Assembly (NCBI RefSeq): GCF_900107395.1
Contig: NZ_FNPW01000005.1
Span: forward strand, 56,426 to 120,425
DNA length: 64,000 bases
From: Pseudomonas sp. NFIX28
GTDB lineage: Bacteria; Pseudomonadota; Gammaproteobacteria; Pseudomonadales; Pseudomonadaceae
Reading direction: 5' to 3'
The notes under the pieces were generated by a model, which saw only the letters and a program-made list of their open reading frames with translations, made no database searches and was not told the DNA's origin. The position numbers and the translations under genes are program-made. Positions 41,163 to 49,964 of the stretch are shown one piece after another; the stretch's first letter is position 1, and every line of letters starts with the position of its first letter.

Positions 41163-41486
41163 ATGGCACTGACCCGAAGCTTCAAGCACAGCATTGCCGA
41201 ACGCGCCGAGCGCGACCCGGCGTTTTCCCAGGCGCTGCTGGACGAGGCTGCTACGCTGTTCCTCAACGGCGAACCGGAGATGTCGCGGATCATTCTGCGC
41301 GACCTGGTCAACGCCACCGTCGGTTTCGAAGCGCTGGCCCGGGAGACCGCCAAGCCGAGCAAGAGCCTGCATCGCATGCTGTCCGCCAGTGGCAACCCGA
41401 GCATGGATAACCTGGCCGCGATCTTCGCCGCCATTCGCGCCAAGCTCGGCGTTGCCATCGAGGTCCGTGCCGTACCGGCTCACTGA
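41163..41486 (+). CDS. Antitoxin with helix-turn-helix (HigA-like, COG3636)
   Basis: A 107-residue DNA-binding antidote. The helix-turn-helix region (TVGFEALARETAKPSKSLHR then MLSASGNPSMDNLAAIFAAI) is typical of the COG3636 addiction-module antidote proteins paired with COG3657 toxins. It has GAGG seven to eleven bases upstream inside the toxin's 3' end. It should neutralise the toxin and, with it, bind the operator at 40792. About 110 bases after it contain nothing recognisable. Confidence 0.88.
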   Translation: MALTRSFKHSIAERAERDPAFSQALLDEAATLFLNGEPEMSRIILRDLVNATVGFEALARETAKPSKSLHRMLSASGNPSMDNLAAIFAAIRAKLGVAIEVRAVPAH

Positions 41487-41599
41487 GGAGCGGGAAATCC
41501 AGGCCGCGCTGCGACACCACACCGCACAACGGCTTTTTACTTATCCACAGCGATCAGGCTAAATACGCCCCTGTTCGCTCAACCTGACGGATCGTCACC

Positions 41600-41998
41600 A
41601 TGTCCCGACAACGGCTCGCATTTGCCTGGATCGCCTGCTTCGCAGTGCTGTTCAACATGCTTGCCATGCCGCTTTCGGGAGCCATGCAGCAGGCCGATCG
41701 AGCGCCTGCCGAACAGCTGCTGTGGGGCAGCTTCTGCTCATCCAGCGGCACCAAGCTGGTGGCGATCTCCCTGGGCAAGCTGGAGCAGCAAGCCCCGCAG
41801 AACGACGATCACTCCACTATGCAGCACTGCTGGTGCTGTTCCGGCTCGGCCCCGCTGGTCGCCCTGCCGGGCCATGCGCCGCAGCTGTATTTCGCCCGTT
41901 TCGAGTCCAACCGCAGCGTCGCGCCACCCGCGCTGGCGATGCCCACGCCGCGCCAGCAATGGCCGAGCCTCAACCCCCGCGCCTCACCTCTGGCCTGA
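41600..41998 (+). CDS. DUF2946 family secreted protein
   Basis: A 132-residue protein with an N-terminal signal-like hydrophobic segment (LAFAWIACFAVLFNMLAMPL) and a Cys/His patch (STMQHCWCCSGSAP) that could bind metal. The organisation matches DUF2946 proteins, which in Pseudomonas lie next to copper genes. Its function is not established. It precedes a PCuAC copper chaperone by 48 bases, so it is probably the first gene of the copper cluster. Confidence 0.75.
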   Translation: MSRQRLAFAWIACFAVLFNMLAMPLSGAMQQADRAPAEQLLWGSFCSSSGTKLVAISLGKLEQQAPQNDDHSTMQHCWCCSGSAPLVALPGHAPQLYFARFESNRSVAPPALAMPTPRQQWPSLNPRASPLA

Positions 41999-42046
41999 TT
42001 CCACCTCGCAATTGATCTGCGTGTCGAATCGTTCTGGAGAACTGCC

Positions 42047-42541
42047 ATGTTGAAATCCGTACAGGCCTTGCAAGCCCTGCTGCTGGCCGCCCTGCTGTTG
42101 CCTACCGGTTTTGCCGCCGCCCACGAATACAAGGTGGGCGCGCTGCAGATCGCCCATCCCTGGTCGCAGGAACTGCCGCCGAATGCGCCGACCGTCGCGG
42201 CCTATTTCGTCATTCACAACACCGGCAATGACGCCGACCGCCTGCTGGGCGTCGACTCGCCGATCTCGGGCAAGGCCGAGCTGCATGAACACGTGCAGCA
42301 AGGCGACCTGATGAAAATGCAGCAGGTGGCCAACGTGGCGATCGCCCCAGGCGCAACCGTCACCTTCGCGCCCATGGCCTACCACGTGATGCTGCTGGAG
42401 CTCAAAGACCGCAGCCTGCTCAGCGACGGCAAGCGCTTCCCGCTGACCCTGCACTTCGAGAAATCCGGCGACGTCACGGTCGAAGTGGCGGTGCAGAAAG
42501 AGGCGCCCGCGGGCACCCAGGAACACATGCACGCCCAATAA
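42047..42541 (+). CDS. Periplasmic copper chaperone PCuAC
   Basis: A 164-residue secreted protein with a signal peptide (to about residue 25). The PCuAC/DUF461 domain has the copper-site arrangement: His in ELHEHV, Met in GDLMKMQQV, and a distant H-x-M in MAYHVMLLEL. These give the H(M)x10Mx21HxM-type pattern. The protein ends in a Met/His tail (EHMHAQ). PCuAC proteins deliver Cu(I) to cytochrome oxidase. Its neighbours, two DUF2946 proteins and an OprC-like receptor, point to copper acquisition. Confidence 0.9.
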   Translation: MLKSVQALQALLLAALLLPTGFAAAHEYKVGALQIAHPWSQELPPNAPTVAAYFVIHNTGNDADRLLGVDSPISGKAELHEHVQQGDLMKMQQVANVAIAPGATVTFAPMAYHVMLLELKDRSLLSDGKRFPLTLHFEKSGDVTVEVAVQKEAPAGTQEHMHAQ

Positions 42542-42559
42542 GCGCCGGCTCTCATTACC

Positions 42560-42994
42560 GTGAATTCCTTGCGCTCGCCTGGCCCCGGGCGATCCATGCC
42601 GCGTACCCCGCTGAAGGTACGACGCGGCAGCTGGATCAGCCTGTTCGCCATGCTGATGATCTTTATCGGTCCGCTGATTTCCCAGTCGATGCCGATGGAT
42701 CAGGCCATGCCGATGAACATGTCCATGTCGATGGACATGGGCGAGCCCGGCTGCCACGGAGAAACCCCGCACGGCGCAGAGCACGGCAAGGCCCAGGGCG
42801 AACATGGGCTCTGGGAAAAGTGCGGTTATTGCAGCCTGCTGTTCAACTGCCCGGCGCTGCCTGGCAGCCTCTCGCTCACGGCGCTCGACAGTTCGCCGTC
42901 CAGCCATTTCCTCACCCCCTCGCCGCGCCTGGGCCATGCCCGGCAGACGGTGTTCCCCGGCGCCCTGACCCGCGCCCCGCCAGTCATTGCGTAA
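42560..42994 (+). CDS. Met-rich DUF2946 family protein
   Basis: A 144-residue protein with a membrane/signal segment (WISLFAMLMIFIGPLISQ). A dense Met stretch follows (MPMDQAMPMNMSMSMDMG), then a His/Cys region (CHGETPHGAEHGK, KCGYCSLLFNC). Such Met and Cys-Tyr-Cys motifs bind Cu(I). The GTG at 42560 is used; an internal ATG at 42596 is equally possible, because neither has a good ribosome-binding site. It lies 18 bases after the PCuAC gene and 91 bases before the TonB receptor. Confidence 0.78.
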   Translation: MNSLRSPGPGRSMPRTPLKVRRGSWISLFAMLMIFIGPLISQSMPMDQAMPMNMSMSMDMGEPGCHGETPHGAEHGKAQGEHGLWEKCGYCSLLFNCPALPGSLSLTALDSSPSSHFLTPSPRLGHARQTVFPGALTRAPPVIA

Positions 42995-43085
42995 ACCCCT
43001 CAACTGCACATCACCCGGCCGACTGTAGAAAAGACAGCCGCAGGCTGCTGGCCGTGTTGTTTACGAAATGATTGATGGAACCTTT

Positions 43086-45221
43086 ATGTCCAGGTTTTCT
43101 GCTGACACTCGCCTGTGCCCTGCCCAGGCCCCCGCTACCTTTGCCCTGAACCAACCTCGTGTACGTTTCAGCCATGCCATCGCGGTACTTTGCGGTGCCC
43201 TGTTCACGCCACTGGCGCTGGCGGCCGAACAGCCGGTCGATCACAGCCAGCACGGCGAGGAACTGAGCCCGACGGTGATCACCGCCATCGCCCCCAGCTC
43301 GCCATTGACCGTGGTCACCAACCCCAAGGACCCGCGCCAGCCCGTGCCGGCCAGCGACGGCGGAGACTACCTGAAGACCATCCCCGGCTTTGCCCTGGTG
43401 CGCAACGGCGGCACCAACGGCGACCCGGTGCTGCGCGGCATGTTCGGCTCGCGCCTGAACATCCTCACCAACGGCGGCATGATGCTCGGCGCCTGCCCGG
43501 GCCGCATGGACGCGCCGACCTCCTATATCTCGCCGGAAACCTACGACAAGCTGACGGTGATCAAGGGCCCGCAAACCGTGCTCTGGGGCCCGGGGGCTTC
43601 GGCCGGGACCATCCTCTTCGACCGCGAGCCGGAAAACTTCGGCGAGCTCGGCACACGGGTCAACGCCAGCATCCTGGCCGGCTCCAACGGCCGCTTCGAC
43701 AAGGTGGTCGACGCCGCTGCCGGCAGCCCGCTGGGCTATGTACGGGTGATCGGCAACCAGGCCCATTCCGACGATTACAAGGACGGCAACAACGACACCG
43801 TGCCGTCGCGCTACGAGAAGTGGAACGGCGACGTCGCCCTGGGCTGGACCCCGGACGCCGACACCTTGCTGGAACTCACCGCCGGCAAGGGCGACGGCGA
43901 AGCGCGTTACGCCGGGCGCGGCATGGACGGCTCGCAGTTCAAGCGGGAAAGCCTGGGCCTGCGTTTCGAGCGCTCCAATATCGGCGAGGTGCTGGATAAG
44001 GTCGAGGCGCAGGTCTACTACAACTACGCCGACCACGTGATGGACAACTACACCCTGCGCACGCCGTCCGGCACCGGGATGATGGCCGGCCCCATGGCCA
44101 GCAACGTCGACCGCCGCACCCTCGGCGCGCGGATCAAGGCCACCTGGCGCTGGGCCGATGTGCAGTTGATCGGCGGTATCGATGCACAGACCAACGAGCA
44201 CCGTCAGCGCAAAGGCATGGGTATCGACACCTACAAGGACCAGCCGCGCACCAAGGATGCCGATTTCCACAACTACGGCGTGTTCGGCGAGCTGACCTGG
44301 TACGCCGCCGACCGCGACCGGCTGATCAGCGGCGCCCGGCTGGACCGCGCCTCGGCCAAGGATTACCGCCAGAGCATCGGCTCCGGGATGACGGCCCGGC
44401 CCAACCCGACCGCCGACGATACCCGCGCCGACACCCTGCCCAGCGGCTTCGTCCGCTACGAGCACGACCTGGCCGACAGCCCGACCACGGTCTATGCCGG
44501 CCTCGGCCACGCGCAACGCTTCCCGGACTACTGGGAGCTGTTCTCGCCGAAAATGGGCCCGGCCGGCTCGGTCAACGCCTTCGACTCGATCAAGCCGGAA
44601 AAGACCACCCAGCTCGACTTCGGCCTGCAATACAAGACCGCGGAACTGGAGGCCTGGGCCTCGGGCTACATCGGCCAGGTACGCGACTACATCCTGTTCA
44701 GCTACCGCCCCACAATGATGGGCACGACCTCGCAAGCCGAGAACATCGATGCCCGCATCATGGGCGGCGAACTCGGCGCGGCCTACAAGCTGACCGACAA
44801 CTGGAAGGCCGACGCCACCCTGGCCTACGCCTGGGGCAAGAACAGCAGCGACGGCACGCCGCTGCCGCAGATGCCACCGCTGGATGCGCGCTTCGGCCTG
44901 ACCTACAGCGAGGACAACTGGAGCGCCGGGGCCCTGTGGCGAGTGGTGGCGGCGCAGAACCGCATCGACGAAAACAAGGGCAACGTAGTCGGCAAGGACT
45001 TCGGCAAGAGCGGCGGCTTCGGCGTGTTCTCGCTCAACGGCGCCTATCGGATCAACAAGAACCTGAAGGTCAGCACCGGCGTCGACAACCTGTTCGGCAA
45101 GGCCTACGCCGAGCACCTGAACCTGGCCGGCAACGCCGGGTTCGGCTACCCGGCCAATGACCCGCAAGCCATCAACGAACCGGGGCGCACGCTCTGGACC
45201 AAGGTGGATTTGAGCTTCTAA
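43086..45221 (+). CDS. oprC: TonB-dependent copper receptor, OprC type
   Basis: A 711-residue outer-membrane receptor. After a long signal region there is a TonB-dependent plug and a 22-strand barrel ending TKVDLSF with the terminal Phe. Both copper motifs of P. aeruginosa OprC are kept: CxxxM (Cys137-Met141, in LGACPGRMD) and HxM (His317-Met319, in ADHVMDNY). OprC binds and imports copper. The start at 43086 has GGA seven bases upstream; an earlier ATG at 43068 is possible. It is the centre of the copper cluster. Confidence 0.93.
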   Translation: MSRFSADTRLCPAQAPATFALNQPRVRFSHAIAVLCGALFTPLALAAEQPVDHSQHGEELSPTVITAIAPSSPLTVVTNPKDPRQPVPASDGGDYLKTIPGFALVRNGGTNGDPVLRGMFGSRLNILTNGGMMLGACPGRMDAPTSYISPETYDKLTVIKGPQTVLWGPGASAGTILFDREPENFGELGTRVNASILAGSNGRFDKVVDAAAGSPLGYVRVIGNQAHSDDYKDGNNDTVPSRYEKWNGDVALGWTPDADTLLELTAGKGDGEARYAGRGMDGSQFKRESLGLRFERSNIGEVLDKVEAQVYYNYADHVMDNYTLRTPSGTGMMAGPMASNVDRRTLGARIKATWRWADVQLIGGIDAQTNEHRQRKGMGIDTYKDQPRTKDADFHNYGVFGELTWYAADRDRLISGARLDRASAKDYRQSIGSGMTARPNPTADDTRADTLPSGFVRYEHDLADSPTTVYAGLGHAQRFPDYWELFSPKMGPAGSVNAFDSIKPEKTTQLDFGLQYKTAELEAWASGYIGQVRDYILFSYRPTMMGTTSQAENIDARIMGGELGAAYKLTDNWKADATLAYAWGKNSSDGTPLPQMPPLDARFGLTYSEDNWSAGALWRVVAAQNRIDENKGNVVGKDFGKSGGFGVFSLNGAYRINKNLKVSTGVDNLFGKAYAEHLNLAGNAGFGYPANDPQAINEPGRTLWTKVDLSF

Positions 45222-45234
45222 ACACAACAAGAGA

Positions 45235-45335
45235 TGTAGCCGCTGCCGACAGGCTGCGATCGGCCGGTACGGCCGCAGCATGCTCAAGATCGCTGAAGGG
45301 CTTCGGCCTTATCGCAGCCTTCGGCAGCGGCTACA
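45235..45335. repeat. Family-B palindromic repeat inside the copper cluster
   Basis: TGTAGCCGCTGCCGACAGGC ... CTTCGGCAGCGGCTACA, lying between oprC and the PepSY gene, 14 bases after the oprC stop. Confidence 0.88.
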
Positions 45336-45366
45336 GAAAATAATTGCCAATAGGGAGCGTGCCCTG

Positions 45367-46749
45367 ATGAACCAACCGAAAGTGTCTTTCTATAACCTGG
45401 CCTGGCGCTGGCATTTCTACGCCGGGCTGTTCGTGGCCCCGTTCATGGTGATGCTGTCCCTGACCGGGATCATTTACCTGTTCAAGCCCCAGCTCGACAC
45501 GCTGATGTACAGCCACCTGCTGCAAGTGCCGGCGGGGCACCATGTTCTCAGCGCCGATGAGCAGCTCAAGCGGGTGCAGGCGGCTTATCCACAAGGCCAT
45601 GTCACACAGTACCTGCCGCCGCTCGATAGCGGGCGCAGCGCGCAGTTCGTGGTGCAGCAGCAAGGCGGCGAACTGAACATCTTCGTCGACCCTTACCACG
45701 GCAATATCCTGGGCGAGCAAGACGCCAAGAACAATCTGCAGGCCATCGCCCGGGCCATTCATGGCGAGCTGATGATCGGCACCCTCGGCGACCGCCTGGT
45801 GGAACTGGCGGCGGGCTGGGGCATTGTCCTGGTGGTGTCCGGGCTGTACTTGTGGTGGCCGCGCGGCAAGTCTTCGGCCGGCGTGCTGTGGCCAAGGTTC
45901 AGCAGCCGCGGCCGTGTGCTGTGGCGCGACCTGCATGCCGTGGTCGGTTTCTGGGGCGCGGCGCTCCTGCTGGTGATGCTGCTCAGCGGCATGACCTGGA
46001 CCGGCTTCTGGGGCAAGCAATACGCCGAGTTGTGGAACCGTTTCCCGGCGGCGATGTGGAACGACGTGCCGCAGTCCGACCAACAGGCCGGCGCGCTCAA
46101 CAGCGCCAGCCGCCAGACCGTGCCCTGGGCGATGGAAAACACGCCGATGCCGATGTCCGGCGACCATGCCGGGCACATGGCCCACGGCGCCGCGCAGGAA
46201 GGCCCGGCGGCTCCCGCCATAAGCCTGCAGCAAGTGCAGGACATCGCCACCCAGCGCCAGGTCGAAGCCGGCTACAGCATCACCTTGCCGACCACCGCCA
46301 GCGGTGTGTTCACCATTGCCGTGTTCGCCGACGACCCGCGCAACGACGCCACGCTGCATGTCGACCAATACACCGGCAAGGTCCTCGCCGACGTGCGCTG
46401 GCAGCAATACAGCCCCGTCGCCCGCGCCACCGAAGTCGGGGTGATGCTGCACGAAGGCAAGATGTTCGGCCCGCTCAACCAGATCGCGGTGCTGCTGATC
46501 TGCCTGATGATTCTGCTGAGCGCCGTCAGCGGCCTGGTGATCTGGTGGAAACGTCGTCCCCAGGGGCGACTCGGCGTGCCGCCGCTGCGCCATGACCTGC
46601 CGAAATGGAAAACCGCGATGCTGATCATGCTGGCGCTGGCCGTGGCCTTTCCCCTGGTCGGCGCCTCGCTGATTGGCGTCTGGCTGCTGGATCGCTTGCT
46701 GCTGTCGCGCTGGAACCGGTCGCCTGAATCGGCCTCATCTTCATCATGA
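45367..46749 (+). CDS. PepSY-TM family membrane protein with Met/His-rich insert
   Basis: A 460-residue protein of the PepSY-associated transmembrane family: WRWHFYAGLFVAPFMVMLSL, TLGDRLVELAAGWGIVLVVS then GLYLWWPR, and LHAVVGFWGAALLLVMLLSG. Further helices lie near residues 380-400 and 415-440. A periplasmic segment near residues 260-275 reads MPMSGDHAGHMAHGA, a likely copper-binding insert. Family members act as ferric or cupric reductases or protease-regulating PepSY proteins. Here the context suggests a metal reductase supporting OprC. The ATG at 45367 follows GGGAG; the upstream in-frame stretch is part of the repeat. Confidence 0.88.
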   Translation: MNQPKVSFYNLAWRWHFYAGLFVAPFMVMLSLTGIIYLFKPQLDTLMYSHLLQVPAGHHVLSADEQLKRVQAAYPQGHVTQYLPPLDSGRSAQFVVQQQGGELNIFVDPYHGNILGEQDAKNNLQAIARAIHGELMIGTLGDRLVELAAGWGIVLVVSGLYLWWPRGKSSAGVLWPRFSSRGRVLWRDLHAVVGFWGAALLLVMLLSGMTWTGFWGKQYAELWNRFPAAMWNDVPQSDQQAGALNSASRQTVPWAMENTPMPMSGDHAGHMAHGAAQEGPAAPAISLQQVQDIATQRQVEAGYSITLPTTASGVFTIAVFADDPRNDATLHVDQYTGKVLADVRWQQYSPVARATEVGVMLHEGKMFGPLNQIAVLLICLMILLSAVSGLVIWWKRRPQGRLGVPPLRHDLPKWKTAMLIMLALAVAFPLVGASLIGVWLLDRLLLSRWNRSPESASSSS

Positions 46750-46813
46750 ATCAGCCGAGATGCGCGGTTTAGAGGGTTCTGTAGACTGCTGCCGGCTCAA
46801 TTGCCGATATGCA

Positions 46814-46834
46814 TAATGTTACTTTATAACATTA
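46814..46834 (+). promoter_or_regulatory. Predicted Zur box
   Basis: TAATGTTA-CTTTA-TAACATTA, a perfect 8+5+8 dyad. The 17-base core fits the enterobacterial Zur consensus (ATGTTATANTATAACAT) at every fixed position but two. It lies 73 bases upstream of the TonB receptor start in an AT-rich patch that stands out from the GC-rich surroundings, consistent with an overlapping promoter. Confidence 0.82.
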
Positions 46835-46906
46835 AAGTGTAAGATCCCTACCCGCAGCCGCCCACGCTGCGGGTAACCCTCTGGAAGAAGCGACTCAGCC
46901 GCCCCG

Positions 46907-49045
46907 ATGAACCACCCGATGAATAAATACCTGGCGTCCAGCCTCTGCCTGCTGGCCCTGAACCACACCGCCCAGGCCGACGACGCGCCCCTGACGCTGC
47001 CCACCGGCACCATCAGCGCACCGGCCATCGACGCGCAGGACATCAGCCTGCAAACCCCGACCACCGCCGGCTCGCGCCTGGGCCTGAGCGCCTTGGAGAC
47101 CCCGGCCAGCACCGAAAGCCTGAGCGGCGAACGCATTCGCCAGCGCGGCGATCGCAGCGTGCAGGACGCGGTGTCGCGCGGCACCGGCATCAGCCGCACC
47201 GGCACCCCGGGCGACGGCGGCACTTCGCTGTCGGCCCGTGGCTTTACCGGCCAGGGTTCGGTGATGCAGCTGTATGACGGCACCCGCCTGTACAGCGGCA
47301 TGGGCACCGTGACCTTTCCGGTGGACACCTGGTCGGTGGAGCGGGTGGATGTACTGCGCGGCCCGGCCTCGGTGCTGTACGGCGAAGGCGCCACCGGCGC
47401 GGTGGTCAACGTGATTCCGAAGAAGCCCTTCAGCGGCGAGATCGAAAACCACCTGCGCCTCGGCTACGGCTCCCATGACAGCCAGCAGCAAGCGCTGGAC
47501 AGCGGCGGTTCGCTGAGCGACACCCTGAGCTATCGCCTGAACCTCAACCGCCTGCGCAGCAACGGCTGGATCAATCGCGGCGACAGCGCCAGCGACTTCA
47601 TCAGCGCGGCGCTGCGCTGGCAAGCCACGGACGACCTGGCGTTCACCCTCGCCCACGATTACGGCGACCAGCAGCCGATGAATTATTTCGGCACACCGCT
47701 GGTCAATGGCCGCTTCCATGAAGGCCTGAGGGACAAGAACTACAACATCGGCAACGACAAGCAGCACTACAACGACCAGTGGACGCGCCTGACCAGCCAG
47801 TGGCAGCTCTCCGACAGCCTCAGCGCCAGCAACGAGCTGTATTACCTCAAGGCCCAGCGCCGCTGGCAGAACGCCGAGAACTATAGCTTCAGTCAAAGCA
47901 CCCAGCAGTTGCTGCGCAGCGGCAACTTCGCCATCAAGCACCAGCAGGAGCAGGTCGGAGATCGCCAGACCTTCACCTTCAAGCACAGCCTGTTCGGCCT
48001 CGACAGCCAGACCCTGACCGGCGTCGACTACAACCGCATCCGCTTCCAGCTCAACAGCAACTCGCCGTTCAACGATGCCCAGCCCGATGGCCAGCCGGTG
48101 GATTTGCAGCACCCGGACAAGGGCCGCTTCGACAGCGCCTCGGCCTATCGCGAACAGTTTCGCAGCACCACCCGACAGATGTCGGCCTTCGCCGAAAACC
48201 GCACGCAACTGAGCGAACGCTGGTCGCTGGTGACCGGCGTGCGCCGCGACTACGTGCAGGTGGATCGCGACAACCTGGTGGACGGCAGCCAGAGCGACAA
48301 GACCCTGACCGGCAATAACTGGAAGGCCGGCCTGGTGTTCGCGCTGACGCCGGACACCTCGTTCTACGGCCAGTACGCCACCAGCACCGACGGCGTCGGC
48401 GGCCTGATTTCCCTGAGCCCGAGCCAGCAGCAATACGACCTGGCCCGCGCCCGACAGAGCGAAATCGGCCTCAAGCAGATGTTCTGGGACCAGCGCGGCG
48501 AGTGGACCCTGGCGGCCTATCACATCGTCAAGAAGAAGCTGCTGACCGACGATCCGGGCAACCCGACGCTCAAGCAGCAGGTCGGCCAGCAATCGTCCCG
48601 CGGCCTGGAGGCCAGCCTCGACCTGCAACTGCCGCATGCCTGGCAACTGCAGGCCAACGCCGCCATCGTCAAGGCCCGCTACGACGACTTCGAGGAGCAG
48701 GTCGGCAACCAGTTCGTCTCGCGCAGCGGCAACCGCCCGGTGGATGTGCCGCGACGCACCGCCAACCTGTGGCTGAACAAGGCCGTGACCGATAACCTGC
48801 GGGCCGGTGCCGGGGTGCGTTATGTCGACGCCCGTTACGCCGACCTGGCCAACCGCAACGAACTGCCCAGCTACACCGTGGTCGATGCGGTGCTGTCGTG
48901 GAAAGCGCTGCGCAACACTACCCTGGGCTTGCAGTTGAACAATCTGTTCGACCGGCAGTACGCGCAAAGCCAATACAATGAGGGCCAGCAATGGATCCTC
49001 GGCGAGCCGCGATCGTTTTTCGTGACCGCCGATTACGCCTTTTAA
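46907..49045 (+). CDS. TonB-dependent receptor, predicted Zur-regulated (zinc or metal-chelate uptake)
   Basis: A 712-residue outer-membrane receptor. It has a signal peptide (MNKYLASSLCLLALNHTAQA within the first 24 residues), a siderophore-receptor style plug (VERVDVLRGPASVLYGEGAT then GAVVNV), and a barrel ending in YAF with a terminal Phe. It is related to ferric-siderophore receptors rather than to the shorter ZnuD. The Zur box upstream and the ABC genes downstream make it the likely outer-membrane entry for a zinc-chelate system. The four-gene order matches PA2911-PA2914 of P. aeruginosa, a set reported as zinc-responsive. The substrate is unknown. The start at 46907 may be shifted to Met5 at 46919. 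Confidence 0.9.
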   Translation: MNHPMNKYLASSLCLLALNHTAQADDAPLTLPTGTISAPAIDAQDISLQTPTTAGSRLGLSALETPASTESLSGERIRQRGDRSVQDAVSRGTGISRTGTPGDGGTSLSARGFTGQGSVMQLYDGTRLYSGMGTVTFPVDTWSVERVDVLRGPASVLYGEGATGAVVNVIPKKPFSGEIENHLRLGYGSHDSQQQALDSGGSLSDTLSYRLNLNRLRSNGWINRGDSASDFISAALRWQATDDLAFTLAHDYGDQQPMNYFGTPLVNGRFHEGLRDKNYNIGNDKQHYNDQWTRLTSQWQLSDSLSASNELYYLKAQRRWQNAENYSFSQSTQQLLRSGNFAIKHQQEQVGDRQTFTFKHSLFGLDSQTLTGVDYNRIRFQLNSNSPFNDAQPDGQPVDLQHPDKGRFDSASAYREQFRSTTRQMSAFAENRTQLSERWSLVTGVRRDYVQVDRDNLVDGSQSDKTLTGNNWKAGLVFALTPDTSFYGQYATSTDGVGGLISLSPSQQQYDLARARQSEIGLKQMFWDQRGEWTLAAYHIVKKKLLTDDPGNPTLKQQVGQQSSRGLEASLDLQLPHAWQLQANAAIVKARYDDFEEQVGNQFVSRSGNRPVDVPRRTANLWLNKAVTDNLRAGAGVRYVDARYADLANRNELPSYTVVDAVLSWKALRNTTLGLQLNNLFDRQYAQSQYNEGQQWILGEPRSFFVTADYAF

Positions 49046-49053
49046 CCAATACC

Positions 49054-49155
49054 TATAGCCGCTGCCGAAGGCTGCGATCGACTGCGTAGCGGACGCGCTC
49101 TTGAGGTCCTCGGAAGGTCCTGCGGACCTTTTCGCAGCCTTCGGCAGCGGCTACA
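49054..49155. repeat. Family-B palindromic repeat inside the Zur cassette
   Basis: TATAGCCGCTGCCGAAGGCT ... CTTCGGCAGCGGCTACA, with an inner hairpin AAGGTCCTGCGGACCTT. It lies between the receptor and ATPase genes, ending 20 bases before the ATPase start. Confidence 0.88.
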
Positions 49156-49175
49156 GGGAATCACACGGACACCGC

Positions 49176-49964
49176 ATGACCTCGCTGAATCTCGCCAACC
49201 TGGCCTGGACACCCCTGGGCCAGGGCCATTGTCATCACCAGTTCCGGCTGCGTGAGGCCAGCCTGCGGGTGGCGCCGGGAGAGTTCGTCGGGCTGATCGG
49301 CCCCAACGGCAGCGGCAAGACCAGCCTGCTGCGCTGCAGCTATCGCTTCAGCCGGCCGGAACAGGGCGAAGTCCTGCTCGATCATTACAACGTGTGGAAG
49401 CAGACCCCACGCTGGTGCGCGCAACGCATCGCCGTGGTGTTGCAGGAGTTCCCCGACGCCTTCGGCCTGAGCGTCGAAGAAGTGGTCGCCATGGGCCGCA
49501 CGCCGCACAAGGGCCTGTTCGACGGCGACAGCGCCGAAGACCGCGCCATCGCCCGCCAGGCCCTGGAGTCGGTGGGTTTGCTGGGCTTCGAGGCGCATGC
49601 CTTCGCCACCTTGTCCGGCGGGGAAAAACAGCGGGTGATCCTGGCCCGCGCCCTGGCCCAGCAACCGCAACTGCTGATCCTCGACGAGCCGACCAACCAC
49701 CTCGACCCGCGCTATCAGCTGGAGCTGTTGCAACGGGTCAAGCGCCTGGGCATCGGCACCCTCGCCAGCATCCATGACCTGAACCTCGCCGCCGCCTTCT
49801 GCGACCGCCTGTACGTGATCGATCACGGGCGCATCGTCGCCAGCGGCACGCCGGCGCAAGTGCTGACCGTTACCCTGCTGCGCGAGGTGTTCGGCGTCGA
49901 CGCCCTGGTCGACCAACACCCGCTCGCCGGCTACCCACGAATCACCTGGATAACCCAACCATGA
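49176..49964 (+). CDS. ABC transporter ATPase, FecE/BtuD type
   Basis: A 262-residue nucleotide-binding subunit. It has Walker A GPNGSGKTSL, Q-loop QEFPDAFGL, signature LSGGEKQR, Walker B LLILDEPTNHLD and the switch His (SIHDLNLAA). The closest family is the iron-chelate/cobalamin import ATPases. The start at 49176 follows a family-B repeat; an upstream in-frame stretch is part of that repeat. It overlaps the binding-protein gene by four bases. Confidence 0.93.
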   Translation: MTSLNLANLAWTPLGQGHCHHQFRLREASLRVAPGEFVGLIGPNGSGKTSLLRCSYRFSRPEQGEVLLDHYNVWKQTPRWCAQRIAVVLQEFPDAFGLSVEEVVAMGRTPHKGLFDGDSAEDRAIARQALESVGLLGFEAHAFATLSGGEKQRVILARALAQQPQLLILDEPTNHLDPRYQLELLQRVKRLGIGTLASIHDLNLAAAFCDRLYVIDHGRIVASGTPAQVLTVTLLREVFGVDALVDQHPLAGYPRITWITQP

